Made by a program: the position numbers and the translations under genes. The notes under the pieces were generated by a model. It had not been told where the DNA came from, ran no database searches, and saw only the letters and a list, made by a program, of their open reading frames with translations. From JAATFS01 sp037145635 (GTDB lineage: Bacteria; Pseudomonadota; Gammaproteobacteria; Xanthomonadales; Xanthomonadaceae), in NCBI GenBank assembly GCA_037145635.1, contig JBBCXB010000005.1, positions 372,001 through 436,000 on the forward strand: a DNA stretch of 64,000 nucleotides, read 5' to 3'. Every line of letters begins with the position of its first letter. Positions within the stretch are counted from its first letter, which is position 1. Shown here one piece after another: positions 57,432-64,000 of the stretch.

Positions 57432-58403
57432 TCAGCCCTTCAGCTTGCCGCGGAGCGTCTCGCGCAGGGCGTCCAGGTCCTTGGCGAAGGTGTCGATGCC
57501 GCCGGCCAGCTTCTCGGTGGCCATCGGGTCCTGCGCCAGGTCGGCGGCGAAGCGCGCACCGTCGATCGCGGCGATCTCGCCGGCCTCGGCCGGGCCGGGC
57601 GACAGCTTGCGCGGCAGCTCGCCGTGGTCGGCATCCAGCTTCTCCAGCAGCTCGGGCGAGATCGTCAGGCGGTCGCAGCCGGCCAGCGCCTCGATCTGCT
57701 CGGTGGAGCGGAACGAGGCGCCCATCACCACCGTCTGCGAGCCGCGCCGCTTGAACTCGGCATACACGCCGCGCACGAACTGCACGCCCGGATCCTCGTC
57801 GATGTTGGCCGGCTTCTGTCCGGCGGCGACGTACCAGTCGAGGATGCGCCCGACGAACGGCGAGATCAGGAACACCCCGGCCTCGGCGCAGGCCAGCGCC
57901 TGGGTGCGGTTGAAGATCAGCGTCAGGTTGCAGTCGATGCCGTCCTTCTGCAGCTGGCGCGCGGCCTCGATGCCTTCCCAGGTCGCGGCGACCTTGATCA
58001 GGACCTTGTCCTTGGCCACGCCGCGCTCGGCGTACATGGCGATGAACTTGTGCGCCTTGGCAATCGTGGCGGCGGTGTCGTGCGCCAGGTCGGCATCGAC
58101 CTCGGTGGACACGCGCCCGGGCACCAGCCCGGCGAGCTTGGTGCCCACGCCGATGGTCAGGCGGTCGGCCACCTCGTTGACCACGGCATCGGAGGCGCTG
58201 TCCGCCTGCTCGCGGCCCCAGGCGAGTTCCTGCTCGATGAGGCCGGCGTAGACCGGCAGGTCCAGCGCCTTCTTCACCAGGGTCGGGTTGGTGGTGCAGT
58301 CCACCGGCTTGAGCCGCTTGATCGCGTCGTAGTCGCCGGTGTCGGCGACCACCACGGACAGATCACGCAGCTGGGCGAGTTTGGAAGGATGCGATGCAGT
58401 CAT
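57432..58403 (-). CDS. tal: transaldolase
   Basis: A 323-residue TalB-type transaldolase of the pentose phosphate pathway. VDCTTNPTLVKKAL, the Schiff-base lysine in VLIKVAATWEGI, CNLTLIFNRTQALACAEAGVFLISPFVGRILDW and VMGASFRSTEQIEALAGCDRLTISPELL are all typical. The length (about 315-320) fits. An intrinsic terminator follows. Confidence 0.97.
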   Translation of the reverse strand: MTASHPSKLAQLRDLSVVVADTGDYDAIKRLKPVDCTTNPTLVKKALDLPVYAGLIEQELAWGREQADSASDAVVNEVADRLTIGVGTKLAGLVPGRVSTEVDADLAHDTAATIAKAHKFIAMYAERGVAKDKVLIKVAATWEGIEAARQLQKDGIDCNLTLIFNRTQALACAEAGVFLISPFVGRILDWYVAAGQKPANIDEDPGVQFVRGVYAEFKRRGSQTVVMGASFRSTEQIEALAGCDRLTISPELLEKLDADHGELPRKLSPGPAEAGEIAAIDGARFAADLAQDPMATEKLAGGIDTFAKDLDALRETLRGKLKG

Positions 58404-58574
58404 TCGGATTCTCTCGGCGTAAGCAGGAACGGAAGATACCGGCGCGTCGGATCGGCGCGTCGTCCCTGCCGGAGCTCGCGCAGGGGGTGCGCGGGGCTGC
58501 GGGGACGGGCCCGAAAGTGTATGCCGATCCGTGTCGACGCGACGGGTGGGCGGGGCGTCGCCGCCGCCGCGGCC

Positions 58575-59003
58575 TCAGCGGAACAGGTCGCCGGCCGCCT
58601 CGGGCTGGTAGTGCACCGCGTTCACGCGCAGGCGCAGGGCGCGGCCGGCCGGGGCCTGCCAGTCGATCGACTGGCCCACCGACAGGCCCAGCAGGGCACT
58701 GCCCACCGGCGCCAGTACCGAGACGCGTCCGCGCTCGACATCGGCCTCGTGCGGGTAGACCAGGGTCAGGGTGTGGGTCTCGCCCTGTGCGGCGTCTTCG
58801 CATTCCACGCGCGAGTGCATGGTGACGACGGTATCCGGAATCTGCTCCGGCGGCAGGATCTGGGCACGGCCGAGTTCGGCGGACAGTGCGACCGCGGCCG
58901 GATGCCGGCTCAGCGCGGGGGATCCGAGCATCGCCTCGAGACGGGCGAGATCACGCGTGGACACGATGAGGGAGGGCGGCAGGCCGCTCTGGCGGGATGG
59001 CAT
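58575..59003 (-). CDS. rnk: nucleoside diphosphate kinase regulator Rnk (GreA/GreB-fold)
   Basis: A 142-residue protein with a C-terminal GreA/GreB-like domain: VVTMHSRVECED, THTLTLVYPHEAD, GRVSVLAPVGSALLGLSVGQSIDW. The N-terminal part (LIVSTRDLARLEAML) is the short Rnk coiled coil. It binds RNA polymerase and affects nucleotide metabolism. ATG 59003 lies just after an AGGAGTC ribosome-binding site. Confidence 0.92.
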   Translation of the reverse strand: MPSRQSGLPPSLIVSTRDLARLEAMLGSPALSRHPAAVALSAELGRAQILPPEQIPDTVVTMHSRVECEDAAQGETHTLTLVYPHEADVERGRVSVLAPVGSALLGLSVGQSIDWQAPAGRALRLRVNAVHYQPEAAGDLFR

Positions 59004-59119
59004 GGAAGACTCCTGGAAGGGAACAAGCGAAAGGGCGGCACCGATGCCGCCCCCTTGACCATTGTCGGAAATATCGCGCCCCGGCGCGAGCGCCGGAGGC
59101 GGGGCGGCACAGCGGCCGG

Positions 59120-59908
59120 TCAGGGCGCGCCGGCCGGGGCGGGCACCAGCTGGTCGAGCAGCGCGATCAGCAGCGGGCCATCGAAGATCAGCGTGTAGTT
59201 GACGCTGACCTTGCTGCCGCTGCGCAGCTGGAAGCTCAGCCGCGAGGTCCAGGCCGAACGGTCGATGGCGACGATGTCGGCGACGTTGATCTCGTTGCCC
59301 TCGTAGCTGATGCGGTGGCGGCTGACCGTCAGCGCCTCGGTCGGGACCTTGGCGAAGCTGTTGAGCGACACCTTGAACTGGCGCTGCAGCGCGCCGCCCA
59401 GGCCGGCCACGCGGAAGGTCTCGCTGCCGCCCGCGTTGAGCTTGTCCAGCACCGCCGGCAGGCGCGCGGCGATGTAGCCGTGCATGAAGCGGTCCAGCAG
59501 CTTGTAGTAGCCGCTGACGTTGCCGTTGGCGCCGTACCACTTTTCCTGGTTGCGGCGGCGCCAGCCCAGGTGCACCGACAGGCCGGCGCGGTAGAACTGC
59601 GCGGTCTCGGCCAGGTCGCCGAAGAGGAAGGTGCCCTCGGCCGAGTCGGGCAGCCGGCGGATGCCGTACTCGCCCAGCTCCCAGCCGCCGCGGCGCAGGA
59701 ACACCCCGAGCACGATCGCCAGCGGGCCGGCGATCGCCAGCGCCACGATCGCCTGGTGCAGGGTGGTGGCGGCCGCGGGATCGACGCGGTCGCGGACGTA
59801 GAACAGCAGGAAGGCGCAGGCCAGCAGCGCGATGCCGAGGCCGATCACCATCAGGGAGAGCAAGGCGTTGTTGCGGTGGCGGCTGACGACGGTTCCGATG
59901 GCGGACAT
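59120..59908 (-). CDS. membrane protein of unknown function
   Basis: A 262-residue protein with two membrane helices near residues 15-37 and 50-71, followed by a soluble domain of about 180 residues. The soluble part has an interesting double-beta pattern (FLFGDLAETAQFYR, then LTVSRHRISYEGNEINVADIVAIDR), reminiscent of PH-like domains. I do not recognise a named family. It lies 82 bp downstream of oxyR on the same strand and might be co-transcribed with it. Confidence 0.8.
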   Translation of the reverse strand: MSAIGTVVSRHRNNALLSLMVIGLGIALLACAFLLFYVRDRVDPAAATTLHQAIVALAIAGPLAIVLGVFLRRGGWELGEYGIRRLPDSAEGTFLFGDLAETAQFYRAGLSVHLGWRRRNQEKWYGANGNVSGYYKLLDRFMHGYIAARLPAVLDKLNAGGSETFRVAGLGGALQRQFKVSLNSFAKVPTEALTVSRHRISYEGNEINVADIVAIDRSAWTSRLSFQLRSGSKVSVNYTLIFDGPLLIALLDQLVPAPAGAP

Positions 59909-59990
59909 GGGGACTTCCCTGGCTTGGCAAACCCCCGAGTGTGCCAGGCCCGGCGCTAACGCGGCGTGGTGGCGGCCTGGGCCGTGCCGC

Positions 59991-60932
59991 TCATGCCGCG
60001 ACGGCCTTGGGCAGGGGCGCGCCCGGGTCCAGGGCCAGCAGGCCCTCGGGCAGCGCCTTGAACAGGGCGGCCAGGTGCTCCAGGAAGCCGGCCATCGCCG
60101 AGCTGCGCCGCCACACCATGGCGATGCGGCGACTGGGCTGCTTGTCGGCGCGGAAGCCGACCAGGGTGATGTTCTCCGAACGCGCCACCGGCGGCTTGAC
60201 CGCCAGCAGCGGCAGCAGCGTCACCCCGACGTTGGCGGCGACCATCTGCCGCAGCGTCTCCAGGCTGGTGGCCTGGAACTCGGCCTTCTCCAGCGCGCCG
60301 GACAGGTGGCACACGTCCAGCGCCTGCTCGCGCAGGCAATGGCCGTCCTGCAGCAGCAGCAGGCGCTGCTCGGAGAGGTCGTCCAGGGTCAGCGCGCCGC
60401 GCTGGGCCAGCGCATGGCCTTCCGGCACCGCCAGCACGAACGGCTCCTCGAACAGGAACTCCGCATGCAGCTGCTCGTCCTGCAGCGGCAGCGCGAGCAC
60501 CGCCGCGTCCAGCCGGCCCTCGCGCAGCTGGGTCAGCAGCTGGTCGCTCTTCTCCTCGACCAGCAGCAGCTCCAGCTGCGGGAAGCGGGTGCGGATGCGT
60601 GGCACCACATGCGGCAGCAGGTAGGGCCCGAGCGTGGGGAAGATGCCCAGGCGCACCGTGCCGGCCTCCGGGTCCTGGCTGCGCCGCGCAGCCTCCTTCA
60701 TCTGGTCGACCTCGGCGACGATGCCGCGCGCCCGTGCAGCGGCCTCGCGTCCGGCCGGGGTCAGCATCACCTTGCGCGGCGCACGCTCGACCAGCGGCAC
60801 GCCCAGCTCGTCCTCCAGTTTCTTGATCTGGGTGGACAGGGTCGGCTGGCTGACGAAGCACGCCGCCGCCGCGCGACCGAAGTGCTTGTGGTCGGCCAGG
60901 GCTACCAGGTACTTCAGATCACGCAGGTTCAT
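59991..60932 (-). CDS. oxyR: hydrogen peroxide-sensing LysR regulator OxyR
   Basis: A 313-residue LysR-type regulator. The DNA-binding helix-turn-helix lies at about 18-40 (GRAAAACFVSQPTLSTQIKKLE). The redox pair is in DGHCLREQALDVC: by count these cysteines are at exactly 199 and 208, the positions of the E. coli OxyR disulfide. ATG 60932 gives the family start MNLRDLKYLVALA. It lies downstream of ahpF, as in Xanthomonas, and should control ahpC through the site at 63503-63539. Confidence 0.97.
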   Translation of the reverse strand: MNLRDLKYLVALADHKHFGRAAAACFVSQPTLSTQIKKLEDELGVPLVERAPRKVMLTPAGREAAARARGIVAEVDQMKEAARRSQDPEAGTVRLGIFPTLGPYLLPHVVPRIRTRFPQLELLLVEEKSDQLLTQLREGRLDAAVLALPLQDEQLHAEFLFEEPFVLAVPEGHALAQRGALTLDDLSEQRLLLLQDGHCLREQALDVCHLSGALEKAEFQATSLETLRQMVAANVGVTLLPLLAVKPPVARSENITLVGFRADKQPSRRIAMVWRRSSAMAGFLEHLAALFKALPEGLLALDPGAPLPKAVAA

Positions 60933-61040
60933 GCGGCGCAGACCTCGGGGCAATGATCGGGACAGCGGGCGCGGCCGCCTGCCCACAGCTTACGCCCCTC
61001 CCGGGGGAAGGACGCCAGCCGGGGACCGCGGCCGCCGCGG

Positions 61041-62633
61041 TCAGGCGGCCTCGGCGACCGCGCCGGAGGAGGTCGGCGCGGTGCTGCGGATCAGGTGGTC
61101 GAAGGCGCTCAACGCGGCCTTGGAACCCTCGCCCATGGCGATGACGATCTGCTTGTACGGCACCGTGGTGGCGTCGCCCGCGGCGAACACGCCCGGGACG
61201 CTGGTCTGGCCGCGGTCGTCGATCACGATCTCGCCACGCGGCGAAAGCGCCACTGTGCCCTTGAGCCATTCGGTGTTGGGCAGCAGGCCGATCTGCACGA
61301 ACACGCCCTCCAGCTCCACCCGGTGTGTGTCGCCGCCGACGCGGTCCTTGTAGACCAGGCCGGTGACCTTCTGGCCGTCGCCCAGCACCTCGGTGGTCTG
61401 CGCGCTGGTCAGGATGCGCACGTTCGGCAGGCTGCGCAGCTTGCGCTGCAGGACCTCGTCGGCGCGCAGCTTGTCGTCGAACTCGACCAGGGTGACGTGC
61501 GCCACGATGCCGGCCAGGTCGATCGCCGCTTCCACGCCGGAGTTGCCGCCGCCGATCACCGCCACCCGCTTGCCCTTGAACAGCGGGCCATCGCAGTGCG
61601 GGCAGTAGGCCACGCCCTTGTTGCGGTACTGGTCCTCGCCGGGCACGTTCATCTGCCGCCAGCGCGCGCCGGTGGACAGGATCACGGTGCGGCTCTTCAG
61701 CGAGGCGCCGTTGCCGAGCCTGACCTCGACCAGGCCGTCGGCGCCGGCCGGCAGCAGCTGCTCGGCGCGCTGCAGGTTCATGATGTCCACGTCGTACTGG
61801 CGCACGTGCTGTTCCAGCGCGGCGGCCATCTTCGGGCCTTCGGTCTCCGGCACCGAGATGAAGTTCTCGATCGCCATGGTGTCCAGCACCTGGCCGCCGA
61901 AGCGCTCGGCCGCCACGCCGGTCCGGATGCCCTTGCGTGCGGCGTACACCGCCGCGGCCGCGCCGGCCGGGCCGCCGCCGATCACCAGCACGTCGAACGG
62001 CGCCTTCTGCGCGATCGCCTTGGCGTTGCGGTCCGACGCGGTGGTGTCGAGGCGGGCGACGATCTGCTCCAGGGTCATGCGGCCCTGGTCGAACACCTTG
62101 CCGTTGAGATAGACGGTGGGCACCGACATGATCTGGCGCGATTCCACCTCGTCCTGGAACAGCGCGCCGTCGATGGCCACGTGCTTGATGTTCGGGTTCA
62201 GCACCGCGGCCAGGTTAAGCGCCTGCACCACGTCCGGGCAGTTCTGGCACGAGAGCGAGAAGTAGGTCTCGAAGCGGTACTCGCCCTGCAGGCCCTTGAC
62301 CTGCTCGATCAGCTCGGCGGTGGCCTTGGACGGGTGGCCGCCCACCTGCAGCAGCGCCAGCACCAGCGAGGTGAACTCGTGGCCCATCGGCAGGCCGGCG
62401 AAACGCAGCGAGATGTCCTGGCCGGGGCTGCTCAGCGCGAACGAGGGCTTGCGCTCGGCATCGTCGCGCCAGACCTGCAGCGTGATCCGGTCCGAGAGCG
62501 CGTCGAGCTCGTTGAGCAGCTCCAGCATCTCGTGCGACTTGGCGCTGTCGTCGACGGAGGCGTCGATCTGGATCGGCCGGGTGACCTTTTCCAGGTAGGC
62601 CTTGAGCTGGGTCTGGAGAGTGGCGTCCAACAT
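61041..62633 (-). CDS. ahpF: alkyl hydroperoxide reductase subunit F
   Basis: A 530-residue NADH-dependent flavoprotein disulfide reductase. The N-terminal double-thioredoxin domain carries SCQNC (Cys129, Cys132); the FAD motif is VLVIGGGPAGAAAA (215-228); the catalytic CPHC is at 344-347; the NAD motif is VAVIGGGNSGVEAAID. ATG 62633 is the family start. It reduces AhpC after peroxide turnover. It is about 230 bp downstream of ahpC on the same strand. Confidence 0.98.
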   Translation of the reverse strand: MLDATLQTQLKAYLEKVTRPIQIDASVDDSAKSHEMLELLNELDALSDRITLQVWRDDAERKPSFALSSPGQDISLRFAGLPMGHEFTSLVLALLQVGGHPSKATAELIEQVKGLQGEYRFETYFSLSCQNCPDVVQALNLAAVLNPNIKHVAIDGALFQDEVESRQIMSVPTVYLNGKVFDQGRMTLEQIVARLDTTASDRNAKAIAQKAPFDVLVIGGGPAGAAAAVYAARKGIRTGVAAERFGGQVLDTMAIENFISVPETEGPKMAAALEQHVRQYDVDIMNLQRAEQLLPAGADGLVEVRLGNGASLKSRTVILSTGARWRQMNVPGEDQYRNKGVAYCPHCDGPLFKGKRVAVIGGGNSGVEAAIDLAGIVAHVTLVEFDDKLRADEVLQRKLRSLPNVRILTSAQTTEVLGDGQKVTGLVYKDRVGGDTHRVELEGVFVQIGLLPNTEWLKGTVALSPRGEIVIDDRGQTSVPGVFAAGDATTVPYKQIVIAMGEGSKAALSAFDHLIRSTAPTSSGAVAEAA

Positions 62634-62824
62634 GGGGGAACTCCTGGGGGGCAAGGGGAGGGTTCGCACGGGGCTGTGCGCTGCTCGGGTGAGGGACCCA
62701 CGAGCGGGGCGTGGCGCCGCTGCCGGGGGCAGGGCGCGGAGGGGAGGGGTGAACCGCAGCCGGCGCCTGTGGCGCCGCGGGCGGGCGGTGGCTGGCGGGC
62801 GGGCCGGCACCGGCTCCGGTTCAC

Positions 62825-62852
62825 CCCCGGCCCTGCGCGGGCAGGGCCGGGG
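62825..62852 (-). terminator. perfect 12-bp hairpin in the ahpC-ahpF spacer
   Basis: CCCCGGCCCTGC (62825-62836) and GCAGGGCCGGGG (62841-62852) form a perfect 12-bp stem with a 4-base loop, 12 bp after the ahpC stop. There is no T-run. It may stabilise the 3' end of an abundant ahpC mRNA or attenuate read-through into ahpF. Confidence 0.6.
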
Positions 62853-62864
62853 ATGACGGGCGGC

Positions 62865-63425
62865 TTAGATCTTGCCGACCAGGTCCAGCGACGGCGCGAG
62901 GGTCTTCTCGCCTTCCTTCCACTTGGCCGGGCAGACCTCGCCCGGGTGGGCGGCGACGTACAGGGCGGCCTTGACCTTGCGCAGCGTGTCGCCGGCCTCG
63001 CGGCCGATGCCCTCGGCGGTGATCTCGACCGACTGGATGACGCCGGCCGGGTCGATGATGAAGGTTCCGCGGTCGGCCAGGCCGGCCGGACGCAGCACCT
63101 CGAAGTTCTTCGAGATCTGGTGGGTCGGGTCGCCGATCATGGCGTACTTGATCTTGCCGATCGCCGGCGAGCTGTCGTGCCACGCCTTGTGCGAGAAATG
63201 GGTATCGGTGGACACCGAGTAGATCTCCACGCCCAGCTTCTGGAACTCGGCGTAGGTGTCGGCCAGGTCCTCCAGCTCGGTCGGGCAGACGAAGGTGAAG
63301 TCGGCCGGGTAGAACACGACCACGGACCACTTGCCCTTCAGGGTGGCGTCGGAGACCTTGACGAACTCGCCATTCTGGTAGGCATCGGCTTCGAACGGCA
63401 GGATTTCGGTATTGATGACGGACAT
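62865..63425 (-). CDS. ahpC: alkyl hydroperoxide reductase subunit C (peroxiredoxin)
   Basis: A 186-residue typical 2-Cys peroxiredoxin. The peroxidatic Cys47 is in FTFVCPTE and the resolving Cys165 in GEVCPAKW. VVVFYPADFTF and STDTHFSHKAWH are AhpC-specific. ATG 63425 gives MSVINTEILPFE. It reduces H2O2, organic peroxides and peroxynitrite and is recycled by AhpF. An OxyR site and a good promoter lie upstream. Confidence 0.98.
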   Translation of the reverse strand: MSVINTEILPFEADAYQNGEFVKVSDATLKGKWSVVVFYPADFTFVCPTELEDLADTYAEFQKLGVEIYSVSTDTHFSHKAWHDSSPAIGKIKYAMIGDPTHQISKNFEVLRPAGLADRGTFIIDPAGVIQSVEITAEGIGREAGDTLRKVKAALYVAAHPGEVCPAKWKEGEKTLAPSLDLVGKI

Positions 63426-63473
63426 GGAGTTTCCTCTGGTTGGCAAAGGGGGTCGGGGGATGGAACGAGGGAC

Positions 63474-63502
63474 ATCTTAGGTCGCAGCGATAGATTTCTC
63501 AA
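63474..63502 (-). promoter_or_regulatory. ahpC promoter (-35/-10)
   Basis: On the minus strand TTGAGA (63502-63497) and TAAGAT (63479-63474) are 17 bp apart, a near-ideal vegetative promoter. Transcription would start near 63467, about 42 bp before the ahpC ATG. The OxyR site lies directly upstream, touching the -35 box. Confidence 0.7.
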
Positions 63503-63539
63503 ATCAATTGATGGAATTGAATAGATAGTCTATGGCTAT
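63503..63539 (-). promoter_or_regulatory. OxyR-binding site upstream of ahpC
   Basis: The distal half is a perfect ATAG-N7-CTAT dyad (63525-63528 and 63536-63539). Extending with the same 7-bp spacing toward the -35 box gives two weaker tetramers at 63514-63517 and 63503-63506 (2 of 4 matches each). This is the four-element OxyR motif ending right at -35, the expected activator position. Confidence 0.72.
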
Positions 63540-63626
63540 CGAATTCGCAGTCGCGCTCTTTGCTGCGCTGCCGCGTCCCGCTCCCGGGGATAATGGCCGG
63601 CCCGTCTTTCGCAAGAGTGACCCGCC

Positions 63627-64000
63627 ATGAGTGCATCATCCCCCGACCTGTTGCTGCGGGCCGCACTCGAGCGGGTGGATCGTGCCGATGCCGAGGCCCT
63701 GCTGCTGCACGCGCTCGGCCGCGACCGCGCGTGGCTGTTCGCGCATGGGCGCGATCCGGTGGACGCGGCCGTTGCGGCGCGCTTCCAGGCGCTGCTGGCG
63801 CGCCGGGGCGCCGGCGAGCCGGTGGCCTATCTCACTGGCCGCCGCGGGTTCTGGACGCTGGAGCTGGCGGTGTCGCCGGCCACGCTGATCCCCCGCCCGG
63901 AGACGGAGACGCTGGTCGAGCTGGCGCTGGCGCGGCTGGACGGGGCCGCCGGGCGCCGCGTGGCCGATCTCGGCACCGGCAGCGGCGCGATCGCGCTGGC
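63627..64000 (+). CDS. prmC: release factor glutamine methyltransferase PrmC (partial)
   Basis: The first 124 residues; the gene runs off the right edge. The N-terminal helical domain includes DAEALLLHALGRDRAWLFAHG and GEPVAYLTGRRGFWTLELAVSPATLIPRPETETLVELAL, the PrmC/HemK linker signature. The SAM motif ADLGTGSGAIALA begins just before the cut. It methylates the GGQ glutamine of release factors. It diverges from ahpC with about 200 bp between the starts. Confidence 0.95.
   Translation, partial: MSASSPDLLLRAALERVDRADAEALLLHALGRDRAWLFAHGRDPVDAAVAARFQALLARRGAGEPVAYLTGRRGFWTLELAVSPATLIPRPETETLVELALARLDGAAGRRVADLGTGSGAIAL

Overview
The window is high-GC, gene-dense bacterial DNA with the gene content of a gammaproteobacterium of the Xanthomonadaceae/Lysobacteraceae. 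The pointers are ahpC-ahpF-oxyR in that order, lptD-surA-pdxA-rsmA-apaG-apaH, a fimT/pilV/pilW/pilX/pilY1/pilE minor-pilin operon, and several TonB-dependent receptors. The genus cannot be fixed from the sequence. I see no tRNA, rRNA, CRISPR array, transposase or integrase.

Region 1 (1-27749) is an organosulfur-scavenging island in three transcription blocks. Block A (minus strand, 9029 to the left edge) holds a TonB-dependent receptor, a DUF3088 protein with a CxxC motif, two luciferase-like flavin monooxygenases, an M20 amidohydrolase, a GNAT acetyltransferase and a polar-amino-acid ABC permease fused to its ATPase. This set closely resembles the Bacillus subtilis ytm and yxe operons, which take up and degrade S-modified cysteines by N-acetylation, flavin-dependent C-S cleavage and deacetylation. 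A GlxA/FtrA-type AraC regulator diverges from it. Block B (minus, 17105 to 10233) is ssuE-ssuD-ssuA-ssuC-ssuB, a DszC-like monooxygenase and a sigma-54 activator of the SfnR type that has no sensory domain. Block C (plus, 17586 to 27749) is a second TonB-dependent receptor, a DszC-like and a DszA-like monooxygenase, and a complete peptide/nickel-type ABC importer whose two ATPases are fused. Blocks B and C diverge from a 480-bp intergenic region with a good -24/-12 (sigma-54) promoter match facing each way and two perfect inverted repeats between them. This gives a simple model: the sigma-54 activator encoded in block B switches on both blocks.

Region 2 (27750-37552) starts with a non-coding stretch of palindromic repeats. 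The conserved operon lptD-surA-pdxA-rsmA-apaG-apaH follows on the minus strand, then a histone-deacetylase-family enzyme, a PduO-type cobalamin adenosyltransferase and a DUF6580 membrane protein.

Region 3 (37850-46647, plus strand) is the minor-pilin/PilY1/PilE cluster, with genes mostly overlapping by 4 bp, followed by two overlapping ubiquinone-biosynthesis flavin hydroxylases.

Region 4 (46891-59908) is mixed housekeeping: an EF-hand protein, an unrecognised protein, a gluconolactonase-like and a glucose-fructose-oxidoreductase-like gene that diverge, rlmM, a deaminase, a Cys-rich lipoprotein, an EamA exporter, glnS, a DUF2007 gene, msrA, a DJ-1/PfpI gene, transaldolase with a clear terminator, rnk and a membrane protein.

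Region 5 (59991-64000) is the peroxide-stress locus oxyR, ahpF, ahpC with a recognisable OxyR site and promoter upstream of ahpC. A divergent prmC is cut by the right edge.
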